A model generated the notes under the pieces. The model was not told the DNA's origin. It saw only the letters and a program-made list of their open reading frames with translations, and did no database searches. A program made the translations under genes and the position numbers. A stretch of 64,000 nucleotides of DNA from Piper betle (Eukaryota > Streptophyta > Magnoliopsida > Piperales > Piperaceae), in contig JAURVB010002651.1 of assembly GCA_033002965.1 (NCBI GenBank), positions 1 to 64,000 on the forward strand. The letters run 5' to 3'. Every line of letters starts with the position of its first letter. Within the stretch, counting starts at the first letter, position 1. This document shows positions 1 through 11,622 of the stretch, piece after piece.

Positions 1-272
1 AGGAGCATGACAATGCGGATGACATTTGAAGTGATTAGGTTTATTTCATCATCTTTATGTAAAATCTTTTAGCATGTTGTTTAATTTGTTTTATTGTCTA
101 TTAGAATTGTAAAAGCATACCTCCCAACAAGGTGGAGTGCTAGCTGTCTATAATTCTAAAGTGATGCTATCTATTAAGCATGGCACTTTGTGAGCATTTT
201 CCCATGTTTAAGAACACATCTTTTTATTTATCTATGGTGAAATATTGACTTAGTACTCGAATTCATATGAAG

Positions 273-2380
273 ATGCAAATGGTGCGCTGCAATCTTTAAT
301 AGAACAAGACATCCCGTAGATTGAGATGGCCGAAGCAGATGAGCTGCATGAATTGATGGAGAACATGATCAACAAAACAAAAGCGTATGCAGGAGCAATC
401 TTGTAACGACCCGCCCATTCTGAGCCATGATCGGTATCTTATAACAACTCGCCCATTCTGAGTCATGAGTAAATGTTATATATGAAATTAAGTGTCTCAT
501 AACTTAATTTTTATTAGTTTTTAATATTTTAAATAAACCTATGACATAAAATTTAATATTATAAATGCTCGGAGTAATCTAAGCCCTCATAAACCGAACC
601 AAAATCCCACTGTCATGCAAAGAATCTAGAAATATAATAACATACAAGGAAAAATAATAATAATCTAATAATAGAGTCTTCCAACTGTTCCGACATTACC
701 TATCATTCAAAGTTCACACCTGTAAAGGCAATTTTATGTTAGTGATAAAAATACAATATAATTACAAGAAAAAAATTAATATATTTTAACATTATTAATT
801 AAACCTTTTAGTGATTATGAACCTATTCTGAGCTCTTATTATACCAAAAAGGTGGTTGTCCATCTAACTATAATCTCATATATGCGCCCGAAAAGGTAGT
901 CGTCTATCCAACTAGCATCTCATGTATACCCACACCCGTTACGTAACCTACGGCCTGTAGTTACTAATATTTGTCATTGGCTCACCCTCTCGTTATCACA
1001 AATTTATAATTAGTCATCTTGCGCTACTATGCCTTGTCACCTCTTTCGATATGGAGGCATGTATTTAATTTTTCAAGAAGTTTATCATGTCGGACTAAGT
1101 TAATTCTTTAACCCTGATTGCGCTCAGCACATTTAAATGTAAGCCCAGGCCGACCAAGGCTCATAAATACGAATATATAATATTTTAAGTAATAATACGA
1201 ATATAAAATTGTGATGAGGCACTTGCAATATTAACATATGATCCTAATATAAATAAAACTTCTCTAAAATCTTCCCTTTGTGAACCAAATATGTTCACAA
1301 TTATCAAAATAATATTTTATTTAACATCAAAAGAATTCTCCTTTATATAAAAGAATATTTATAGAATTCAATAAGTCACTATATTAAATTTTTATATAAA
1401 AAATATAATCACACATAACTATATTAAATATCATTAATTTAATAATTAAAAGTAAAAAAAACTATTAAGTTAATACGAATGAGGGTACAATCACACTCAC
1501 GACTCCCCATCCCAAAAATTTAATAAATAGAACTTATTTAAAATTATTCATAAATATCACTGTATCGATATACCAAAGATAATAATTAATAATTTATTAT
1601 ATTGATTCTCAAAAATTAATTTAATTAAATAATATTTAAATTTATTTAAATTTTATAAAATTTTAAATAAAATAACTTAATTATTTTTTCCCGAACAACT
1701 TTTACATAGAGCGAAGAAGAGTGACCGTCAGAACTTCGAGGGGAATTTGGAATACCAATCTTCCCAGTTGGGCCTCTTGACAAAACATTGTTCAACTCCT
1801 CGAGCAGCCTCATAGACCAGGATCAAAGATGCATGGACTGGCTGCACAAACAGCCACCAAAGTCAGTAATCTATGTGAGCTTTGGCAGCATTGCTTCATT
1901 TGGAAAACAAGAACTGGTAGAGACGGCATGGGGTCTGGCTAGTGGCCGGCAACCCTTTTTGTGGGTGGTGCGTAAGAGCCTTACTGGGTCAGAAAAAGTC
2001 GAACTTCCCGATGAATTTGTAGAAGAAACCAGGGACAGAGGAATGACAGCTGAGTGGGCACCTAGCACACAAAGTTGTGGGTGGCTTTTGGACACATTGT
2101 AGATGGAATTCTACTGTGGTAAGGCATATGTGAAGTGGTTCCATTTCTTTGCACCCCATGCTATTGGGACCATAAGGTGAACGCCAGGTATGTCAGTAAG
2201 GTCTGGAGAGTAGTAATACAACTTGAAAATGGGTTTGAAAAGGGAGAGATTGAGAGAGCAGTGAGGAAGTTTATCCCAGAAAAAGAAGGGGATGAAATGA
2301 GGGAGAGGATCAAAGCTTTGAAAGAAAATGCCGAACAGAGTTTTGAGAGAAGGTGGCTGATCGTAGCAGAACCTGTATAG
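273..2380 (+). pseudogene. UDP-glycosyltransferase pseudogene (UGT76-like, exon 2 only)
   Basis: This is the remains of the second exon of a UGT like the three downstream. It begins after an AG at 271-272 with the same codons that open exon 2 of the intact genes. Codon 317-319 is TAG where the intact copies encode Gln. The frame is then cut by an LTR-like insertion (about 402-1707), resumes with the FPxGPL stretch near 1760, and continues with the YVSFGS and WVVRK blocks. The PSPG box is ruined: the part after WAP is missing or frameshifted, the Gly of HCGW is a TAG near 2100, and the C-terminal part lies in another frame. Its closest relative in the window looks like the third UGT (17884) rather than the duplicated pair. 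Any first exon would lie to the left of the window. Confidence 0.85.
402..1707. mobile_element. LTR-like insertion inside the UGT pseudogene
   Basis: About 1.3 kb of AT-rich, non-coding DNA interrupts UGT exon 2. It starts TGTAACGACCC and can be ended at a CA (1706-1707), the usual TG...CA form of LTRs. The first 75 bases hold two copies of a CGCCCATTCTGAG motif. No reading frame for a retroelement protein is present, so if it is an LTR it is a solo or deleted one. I could not find a matching 5-bp target duplication, and some UGT bases at the join are missing, so the exact ends are uncertain. Confidence 0.5.
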
Positions 2381-3895
2381 GCTTGTTGATTGGATAGCAA
2401 CATTCTAATACTAGTCTCTTGGATTGATGGGAGAGACATTTACAATCCGCATATCATTCACTGAACCTCTGGCAATTTGAATTGTGTTAACCGATCAACT
2501 CAGGCAACATTTCATCAATTATGGAATTCCGCCATTTACACCATAAAATTGCTCTTTTACATGGACTATTATTAGGGTGTAAATTGTTCAACCTTTAAGA
2601 TTTATCCACAAGGATAAACCAGATTGTGTTTGAATATCATATAATATATATTACTTTGTGTGATTCTTAATGAGACTTCTATGGCTTAACTTGTTGGGAT
2701 AAGCTCTTTTCTGGCAAATGCTTTATGCTGTTGCGTCGCAGACTCCTCGCTTTTGTTAATAGGCGTCATCCCACTCTTCTCCTATATATATTTTGATATG
2801 CTTATTATCGGCAGCAATGCATCCCAACTGCAGTAGATGTGGAATGGTCATAGGTAAGTGAGCAAGTCTTCGGTATTTCTCTGTTTGAAGAATGATGTAG
2901 TTTGTTGAATATGAAGTGCCCATCTTATACTCTAATTTGCAAAATCTAACTATAGCATTTACTGTTATTTTTGTAATGTTCTTAGCATGTTATAAGTTCT
3001 GACCGATAAATTTTAGCACGGAGACTAATTGTATATATAAAAAGCACTTGCCTTTTTTTATCTTTTCAAGGCTTCCCAAAATTTCCTGCCAAACCTGTTT
3101 AGGTTTAAAAAGATTTCTATATAACATAATCTTTTTATTCCAAGCAAAAAAAGAGAAGAAGTGCAATCATCTGAAACAGGTTTCAAGCAAATCTGGTCCC
3201 AACGATACGGTCAAGGGAGTTGTGCCCAGTGCAGTGATGGCGTCACAGGATCTTATCAGGTCAAAGAAAATGACAGGTTCATTGTGGCTTCGTTGGAGTC
3301 GTTTTTACAGGGGAAATTGCATACCGGATCGCCTATGGCCAATTCACTGACTTATACAAATCTAAGTTAGCAAATTTTCCAACTTGAGCTGCATTGGTTT
3401 GTCTTTTATTTTGACTCAAAATATGATAAAATTGAAAATCATCCACACTTAACCACACAGGGTCGATTTGGTTAGCATTAACTTAATAAACTTTTTAAGC
3501 CATAATCATTAATACGAGAAGTTAAATCCTAGGACGAAAAAATTCTCCTGGTTAAGAAATTTTGTCGCGGTAAAATTTCACATAAAAGCTGTGAAATCTC
3601 TAAATTTTGTAATGGAGTTTTTCAAAATATAACCCAAAACTTTGATTGTGTAGGAATGAATCTAATCAATGCAGAAATTGATGCTTGGATGCTTAAGAAC
3701 TAAATTGTATGGGATAATGTGAAAGGGTGTTTGTGCTAATTATATTGGAAAACTCGATTAGCGGCTGTTATAAATTACAAAATATTTATGGGAAGTGAGA
3801 AATGTAATTTATTATCTAAGTTGATAAAAAAGTACGAGTAATTGAGTAATTGAGTAATTGAGAAGTAAATGTGTCAACTTTAATTTCTATAAATC

Positions 3896-3903
3896 TATAA
3901 AAG
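3896..3903 (+). promoter_or_regulatory. TATA box of the first intact UGT gene
   Basis: TATAAAAG lies 79 bp upstream of the ATG at 3975. It argues against using the in-frame upstream ATG at 3858, which is upstream of this box. The same box is present at 13170-13177 in the duplicate. Confidence 0.7.
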
Positions 3904-3974
3904 GGGGCTCTATTAAGGATGGGCTAAATCACGCTAATTTCTTCTTACCATCGATCTTGTCAGGTAAACGTGCA

Positions 3975-6187
3975 ATGGCCAGTGGTGGAAGTAGCTCAAT
4001 CACTCAGAGCGAAGGCAGAATGTTACTCCTTGTGCCATTGCCGTTCCAAGGCCATCTTCCTCCCATGCTCCAACTCGCCAGCGCCCTCCACCTCCGAGGC
4101 TTCTCCATCACCATCGTCCACCCTCGCTTCAACTCCCCCGACCCCTCCCGCTTCCCACACTTCCAGTTCCTCTCCTTCGACGACGGCTTACAACCGCACC
4201 AGCCTTCCATGCATATTGGAGACGTCATCACCCTCACCAAGGCCATGAATGATAACAGCGCCAGCCCATTTCGTGAATGCGTCGAGAAGCTTATGCGTGA
4301 GAGCGAGGGGAGTGCTCGGGTTCGTTGTGTAATTAGTGATGTCGGCTTGTACTTCACTCAGAGTGTTGCTTCCCAGCTAAAGCTCCCACGGGTGGGGCTT
4401 AGAACTGGAAGTATTACTTCCTTTCTTGCCTTTGCCGAGTTCTTGCTCAATCGTCGTTCTCCGATTGATCAAGGTGAGCACAGATAGATCTGGCTCTTTA
4501 CTTTGTGGGTTTTTGCTGTTATATATGGTGGATCAAGTAATTTTTAGCTTATTGAATTTTTAGTTTGGATGGCTAAATTTTATTGGGGAAGAAGGATTTG
4601 ACGCTTGTGCTTCGAATTTGCTCAGGACCTAATCTAACTCGTACATTTAGTTTCAAGTAATCTTTCTTTATGAAGAAGAGAGACTTGATCCGTAATGCTC
4701 ATTAATGTTTATGGTCATGTGACTATGGTCTGTTGTAAGATGATGCCTTGTAAATCTATAACCAATTTGGAGGCGTTGTAACAAATTATCGCTTGTATTG
4801 CTCCTCCAACTGTGAATTTTTTAACATTTTAAGCCTCCTCTAACCTCAACCGGACCTTTGATACAGAGTTTCCCTCCAGAAAAAATGATGAGTACTTCAA
4901 ATTGTCTTTCCTAAATTCTTTTTTAATGCCAAATTTTCCTTAATGTAATTAAGATACCTCAAAAATCCTATCTTCAGGTTCTGAATTTGTTTATAATCAG
5001 TATGAGTTGCTGGTTAGAAGATAAGCAGTTAGTAAGCACAACATAATATTTACGATTTTTTTTGTCTGCCTGCAAATATTATTTAAGATTTATAACTAAG
5101 AGTGAATAATTTTGTTTTCGAAATTAGCAAGAGAAATTCATTAAACTGGGAGGTAGTTGGTCAGGTCTAGTATGGATTATATCTAGCTCTCCAGAGGTTA
5201 ATGATCTATTCTATTTATATTTAGATAATTTGGATCATCTGTCTTTATAATCCTGGGAATTGTTGTGCTTGTGTACAATCCATCTATTGCAACTACTCAT
5301 CTCTTGTGATCATCTTGGTTTGTGCAGATGCCAATAGTGTGCTGCAACCAATCAGAGAAAAGGATATGCCGCAGATCAAGATGGCCAACGCAGATGAAAT
5401 GAACGTAATGATGGAAGAAGTCTTCAGCAAAACAAAGGCTTCCTCTGGTGTTATCTGGAACACCTTTGAGGAGCTTGAAGTAGAGTCGCTTGCAAAAGTC
5501 AGAGAAGAATTTGGAATACCAATCTTCCCAATTGGGCCTCTTCACAAAACATCAATGAACACCTCTAGCAGGCAGCTCTCGCCCCAAGATCAAAGCTGCA
5601 TGGATTGGCTTGACAAACAAGCCCCTAACTCTGTACTATACGTTAGCTTTGGAACCATTGCTTCTTTGAGCACAGAGGAGCTAGTGGAGACAGCTTGGGG
5701 ACTAGCTAACAGTGGGCAGCCCTTCATCTGGGTTGTTCGGAAAGGTCTCGCGGGAGACGGTGTAGTCCACTTACCGGATCAATTTTTCGAAGAAACGATG
5801 GACAGAGGAATGGTAGTTGAGTGGGCACCCCAGCTAGAGGTGCTAGCACACCCAGCAGTGAGTGGCTTTTGGACACATTGTGGATGGAATTCGACACTAG
5901 AAGGCATATGTGAGGGGGTTCCATTGCTTTGCTGGTCTTGCTATGGAGACCAGAAGGTGAACGCTAGATATGCTAGTCATGTGTGGAAGGTAGGAATCCA
6001 AGTTGAGAATGGGCTGGAGAGGGGAGAGATTGAGAGGGCTGTGAGGAAGTTGATGGTTGGTAAGGAAGGGGAGGCGATGAGGGAGAGGGTGAAGGCTTTC
6101 AAACAAAGTGCAGACCAGAGTTTGAGAGAAGGGGGCTCCTCATTTCAGAATATGAACGATCTTGTGGAATGGTTATATGCATTATAA
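3975..6187 (+). CDS. UDP-glycosyltransferase, UGT76-like, copy A (2 exons)
   Basis: Exons 3975-4473 and 5328-6187 encode 452 aa, with an 854-bp GT-AG intron in phase 1. The family transfers a sugar from UDP-sugar to small acceptors in the cytosol. The N-terminal PLPFQGH motif carries the expected catalytic His (H27). The paired Asp is D122 in the VISD motif. The PSPG sugar-donor box runs from W332 to Q375 with HCGW intact, and it ends in DQ, usually associated with UDP-glucose. Length, intron position and the LPFQGH and GFSITI motifs point to the UGT76 (group H) clade. The start was chosen because the longer in-frame ATG (3858) lies upstream of the TATA box. It differs from copy B at only two residues (117 Arg, 124 Gly). 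The acceptor cannot be told from sequence. Confidence 0.9.
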
Positions 6188-7225
6188 TCTTCTCTTTTGA
6201 ATTGAATAATTTTGGCCAAAACTGAAGGAAGCTTTTCTTATTTCATGAACTACCAGTGACAAACGTTGAAAATATTTAACGATTTTAATCTCTTGTCAAG
6301 ATAGATAATGTTAGCTTTAGCTTTTAATGACTCGGTAAATTCCATGAATGGTTTTGATCGAGCTTCTGGTGCCTGCAACACTTTCTTCCCAATGCACGTC
6401 GACTTTGGGCCATTTGATTGAGGTAATTGATTTTGTTGTTATTTAATTAGCTCTTTCAGACTTTTACATCAATTACTCAAATAAATAATAACAGCCATCA
6501 TCTGTTCCCGTTGATGTAAATGTGAAGGCGTAGATGGGGTGTGGGTTGGGGGCTCGTTGGGAAGAAAGTGCCGCAGGGACTAGAAGTTCGTTTTAATCAT
6601 AATCATTAGCCAACTTCACAACAGTCCACCTTAATGTAAATGTTAAACTGTCTCACCACCCCACCATGATTTTTCATTGTTTGTTTCAATTATTTAATGG
6701 ACAAAATATAATTAACTCTTCATTAATTATTTATATAAATTGGGCTAATCACGAATCCGGTATTTTTCTTAAAATTAGGTTTTTATTTCATTTAGGTTGG
6801 CACAATTTTTCGTGTATATCGTTATATAGATGTGGTGCATGGGATACTCCCCTCAAAACAAAATCAGACTAAATTTATATGAGAATAAAAAATTATGAAC
6901 AATAAAATATTAACATGCATGTGAATTGTCACATGGCAAGAGTTCAAACACGTCGGCATTTATTTCCGTTGCTCTTCTTCAAAGTGGGATAATATGTCTT
7001 CTGCCCCTAATTATATGTTGTCCTCGTCTCTAACCTATTTTTAAAGTGTGTGTGGGACTACTTTTTTTTTTTTTTTGTGTCTGGACCACATACCTAACCG
7101 TTTAATAAAAAATTATTTATTAAGTGTTTTTTTTAATCAACTCCTCAATTGTGGAGGTTAAACCTAACTATATTTTCAATCGATAAAGCCTCACACATTA
7201 GTCAAAGTAAAATAATTTCCTACAC

Positions 7226-7851
7226 ATATGCCTGTTCTTGCTTCAACCTTTCTTCTTCTTGCACACAATAAGAAATGAGTTCATTAAGAGTCCATTTGTC
7301 CTTTTGACAGTTGTAACTGACCTTGAATTGATTGAATTGTGCCGGAAGAGAAATTAAAACTAAATGCATGAGCAAATCTTCAGATAGCTCTAACCTTAGT
7401 GCTTTTAGTTTTGAAGCAATATTTGACATCTCTAAGATGTACTCCCTTATGCTTATTTTGCCTTTAAACTTCATTGAAATCAAGTTCGACAAAAGCGTAC
7501 TTGTTTCAGCCTTATCGTTTTTTTACAAAACGCTTTTTAATTTCTTTAAGAAACACACTGGCTGTAGTAACCTTTTCAGACACATCCCCTGAAGGTTTTT
7601 GGAATCCTATGCTTCATGATCATAAGACTCGTGCGATTTGAACGTTCCCACTTTTCAATGTCCCGTTTTTCCTCAATGGAACTTTTGTTCGTAAGAGAAG
7701 AAGGTTGTTCAGTCCTTAAGCCGAGAACGATTATTACACTTTCTTTCCAATCCTTAAAATTATCCTTAAGCATTGGAACTGAATTGATGTTGGCAGAAAT
7801 CATATAAGCAGATTGATTAACTGAATCCATAAAAGAAAACAACATGCCCAT
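7226..7851 (-). pseudogene. copia gag remnant (UBN2-type)
   Basis: Two minus-strand open stretches (7851-7576 and 7492-7226) in different frames give the typical start of copia gag (an NFKDWKESV motif) and a UBN2-like core with SLPAQFNQFKVSYN and the WTLNELISYCVQEEERLKQE stretch. A frameshift separates them and the zinc knuckle and pol are absent, so the gene is dead. It sits directly against the end of duplication unit 1. Confidence 0.85.
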
Positions 7852-7910
7852 AATAAGATTAATAATTCAAACAATAGTTAATCCCATCGACAGATACCTA
7901 GCACAATATT

Positions 7911-10858
7911 TGTAAAACCCACGATTCGAGTCAGGGTTTTATATTCAGAACCGGTCGGTTGGACCGTTATCTTTCGAGTTGAGTCAGTTTCAGGACACGT
8001 GTACCGAGCCGATGCCAGTCGCGTGTATGAGGTATGAGGGTCATCCGTACCCAAGTATATGATGATAACGTCATGAACACAGCAGAACAGAATGAATTAT
8101 CAGATATATGAGAGTATGCCAGTCATTTTTTTTTATTTTTATATATAGTGGATCGTAGAATTAGTATTAGGCCGTTTACCGCGTTAGGACGCGTTCGGGC
8201 AGTTTGGGTGGGTTGATAGTTCTAGAGCATATCATTATAATTTTTTTAGTGTTGTTTGATTTTACGGGATTTTTTCCCGATTTTTATGAATTTTTTTAGG
8301 ATGTAATACGAGTTAGTTATGATACTTGACTCGAGCCGGAGACGAGTCAAGTATTATTTACGAGTTTGCCACCCATTTTCACCCCGACCTTTTTCTTCCC
8401 CCGCGCCCAAACCCTCGCCCGCGCCGCCCCTGTTCGCACGCCACCGCCGCCACGGCCGGCGCCGCCTGGCCGCCGAACGATGCCGCCCAGCCCGGCCACG
8501 GCGTCGCCCTGCCGCCCCGACCAGGTCCGGCCACCATGTGGCCGCCGCGACGCCGGAACGCCTCGCCAATCGTCGCGCCCGCGTTGCGCTTCGCGTTGCC
8601 GATTTTGCCGCCGGCGACCGTCGCCGCCGTGATCGAGTGGTCACCTCGACGTCTTCGACCAACCCACGACCGTCCCCGACCGGAACGGAGGCCAGCGCCG
8701 CCCATCCCGGCCGGATCGAGTCACCCACCGCCGCCACCACTGTTTTGACCATTTTCCGGCGAGCCGCCAACTCCGTCGACCATGTTGAGGCCATAGATGA
8801 GTCGGGCTCGCCGAGCCGGTTCCGAGGGTACCCAACACGACCCCTTTCCGACTAGTAGACGCCGTAGGCGATGGTTGCCGGAAAACCACCGGAAGTCGCC
8901 GGAAAACCGCCAGTAGCTGCCGGAAAACCGCTGAAAAATCGGAATTTCTGGAATTCGCCGGAATTCACCGGATCTTCCGCGGGGCTCACCCAGTGGAGCC
9001 CGATCGAGCTTCGGACACCGATGAGCGCCAAATTTGAGCTCCGAGACGCGCGACGGAACCCTAGCCGTTGCCGATTGCCGACGACGTGAGGTATAATTAC
9101 CTCCGATTGATTTATTTAAAATTGATGATAATTGTTAGCATAGCATGCTAGGGTTGATTAATTATCATGATGAATGTCAGAGTATGAATGAAGTTACATG
9201 ATGTGATTGATAGTGAATGGAGGATAAGTAGTCTAGTGAGATAAGTAAATATGAGCATGTTAATCGAGTATGACGTAACTTAGAAAAACAGTATAAAATT
9301 GGTATGAATAGGATGACGTAGAATTATTTTTACATTATGATTACTTGATTGTTGATGGATGTTATTCGTATTGGGTGATGTTTGTTGAGTTTGATGCATC
9401 ATTTAGTTAGCGGGCGTTAGTGTTTAGTTTTGATGTATAGGTACGGAGTAGGAGTTCGCCGCCTAGGCGCGATGACACGCTTGGAGCTTCTACCAGGTCC
9501 GTTTAGGACTCGTCTTGTTTTACGCTCTTCCATTGTATGTTTATTTTATTATTGCAGGGCGGGTTAAGTGGCGTTTTATTGGATCCCACTTAACTCGGGC
9601 CATTTAATCGAATATTTCCGGATTAATAACCCCTCGAGGATGAGATCCCTCGAGGATGATTTCGAAAACAAGATCCACCACAAGTTGCCTTCGGGCCTAT
9701 TATATGAATCCCTTCCCAGGCCTATATATATAGTTTTATCGAGTTTTCAGTGAGACGAGAGATGGAGAAATCGACTGCACGTACCATGCAGAGGATGCCG
9801 TGACAGTCAAAGCGGGCTCTGGATTAGTGCCAGCGGACTGTTCCATTCCCGAGGGATCCTGATAACTCCGCGTTTGAGTTCCTCACACCCGGAGAACGTG
9901 GAGGTTTACGGGTACTGTTTAGTACAGCGCATGTCCGGACTTGTGGTTCAAAGGGTACTAAAGGCGACTGCCTGAGAGTACTCGGCCTTCGTGCTCAAGG
10001 CCAGGAGAAATATGGAGGTAAGGAGAGGGCTTAGGATAAAGTTTCACGAGAAGTACTGAAAAAGAAGTGCTGAGAGTAGCACAGTACCAGCAGCAGTAAG
10101 TTCGGGATGCTACCGGGTCTGCAGCCCAGTGGCTCCTCAGTAGTGACCTTCAGAGTGTTCTTGAGGAAGTATATGGTTTTCGTTCATATGAGAGTTTGCT
10201 CTCATAGCCAGTTTGTTATAGTTATTTTCTTTTCGGACCAGTAACGCTTGTTACTGACGTTTTTCCTATATATATGTAGGTGATAAGCAGCGGAAGATGG
10301 ATGGGCCGGCCAGGACGGAGGAGCAATAAGGTCTTCTGCACACACACATTGGGTGATTGAATATTTAATGTTTTTTTTATGATATTATTTTATGAACATG
10401 CTATGAGTAAATGGTTGAGACATGACAATGAGATGAAATGAAATGATCAGAGTAGCGCAGCAAAAGTATGATGGGTTGAAACCCAAGCTTCAGAATGAGT
10501 GTATAGTAGATTAGATTCTGTGTGAATGAAATTGTTTGATAGTTAGTTACATATATTTTTATATGTATATTTGACAGGGTGGCCCCTAATTACATTTTTA
10601 GGGGAAATTCTGTCCCTTTTATTTTATAATTTTTACTAATTTTGATTGTAATTGTGTTGGTGTGAAGTTTAGGTTGCATGTCATCCATGTAGTATCATGT
10701 TAGGGTTTTATGAATTTATCCATGCATGACAAGTCGTATCTACATCTTAAGACGCCGAGATTGGATCCGTATGAGTTAGGTTCGGGTTAGCCAACCTAAC
10801 CGGGGCCCGTAACATGCCGGTTCGGTTCACGAGCGTGAACCGGATTTGGGGTGTTACA
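7911..10858 (+). mobile_element. Solo LTR, 2948 bp, with 5-bp target duplication ATATT
   Basis: The block starts TGTAAAACCC and ends GGGGTGTTACA, the TG...CA ends seen in long-LTR plant Ty3 elements. It is flanked by a perfect ATATT duplication at 7906-7910 and 10859-10863. It has no gag or pol frame, no primer-binding site and no second LTR, so it is best explained as a solo LTR left by LTR-LTR recombination. It contains a GC-rich island (about 8380-9090) with repeated GCCGGAAAACC-like units near 8877-8935 and a local direct repeat CCTCGAGGATGA near 9632-9660. The open frames across the GC island are shadows of base composition. Confidence 0.85.
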
Positions 10859-11608
10859 ATATTAATATTTAGTCTTTGGACAGAAATATTAATTTGTAAG
10901 TGGTACTCTCAGTACAATAATCAAATATGGATAATAAATCCTGTCAAATAATAAACCTTCCTTTGGGCCGATTTATTATCCACATAGAAACTTGATAATT
11001 ATCTCATATTTATTACCGCAAATGAATATATAATTCTGTCAAATATTAACCTTCCTTTGGGCCGATTAATATTCACATGAATCATATACTCATAACCGTC
11101 TTAATATTTTAAAATAAATTAATTTCTACAAAAGAGACAACTTTGGCAGCATATTGTAGTCCTTAATAAATTTTAAAATATTAATCATAACTGAACCATA
11201 ATTTGAATTTAATAATCCCAAATAACATAAAACTGAAAAAGGTTATAAAAATATCTTTATTTGGAAATTTTTAAAATTATAACATTTTGTAACTTTATTG
11301 TCCTCATTTGATATTTAACCAAAAGAAGACCTTGATTTGGGAAAAATATCCCATAAACTAATATTGACAGTGCAAAATTTGGGCAAAGTAAAATACATAA
11401 TCACCATATTCACCATCCAAAATTTAGGATATTCTAAATAAGTAGAAGAAGATTGGTTGTAAACCATGTCAATTTTAGTGAATAAGGGAATATTGTAAAT
11501 TCGAACCATAAAATTTTCCCATACAAACAAGTATTGAATGATTGACTCATTCTAAAAAATATAAAATAAACATAAATCAATTAATTCTCAATGATTTAAT
11601 ATGAAGTT

Positions 11609-11620
11609 GCTCTGATACCA
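11609..11620 (-). other. Primer-binding site of the copia element (initiator Met-tRNA type)
   Basis: The + strand reads GCTCTGATACCA, the complement of TGGTATCAGAGC, two bases from the LTR end at 11623. This fixes the orientation of the element as minus. Confidence 0.85.
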
Positions 11621-11622
11621 CT

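Larger units (their letters stand above)
2862..7225. repeat. Tandem segmental duplication, unit 1 (4.36 kb)
   Basis: This stretch matches 12141-16493 almost base for base, including promoter, intron, both UGT exons and about 1 kb of 3' flank. Across the UGT gene the offset is a constant 9274 bp. Similarity starts at GCAAGTCTTCGG and stops at CCTACAC. Beyond those points the two flanks are unrelated: unit 1 runs straight into copia gag sequence, and unit 2 runs into what is probably the original flank. Differences are sparse single-base changes and a T-run length change near 7061. Confidence 0.95.

Noticed and set aside
3858..3974. In-frame upstream ATG as start of UGT copy A (and 13132 for copy B)
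   Set aside because: It lies upstream of the TATAAAAG box at 3896 and adds 39 residues unlike any UGT N-terminus.
7046..7080. T-run length difference between duplication units as a functional change
   Set aside because: Homopolymer length varies by slippage and by sequencing error.
8319..8889. Overlapping open frames on both strands, 60-178 codons, Pro/Arg-rich
   Set aside because: They fall in the GC island of the solo LTR. All frames are open because of base composition, and none resembles a protein.
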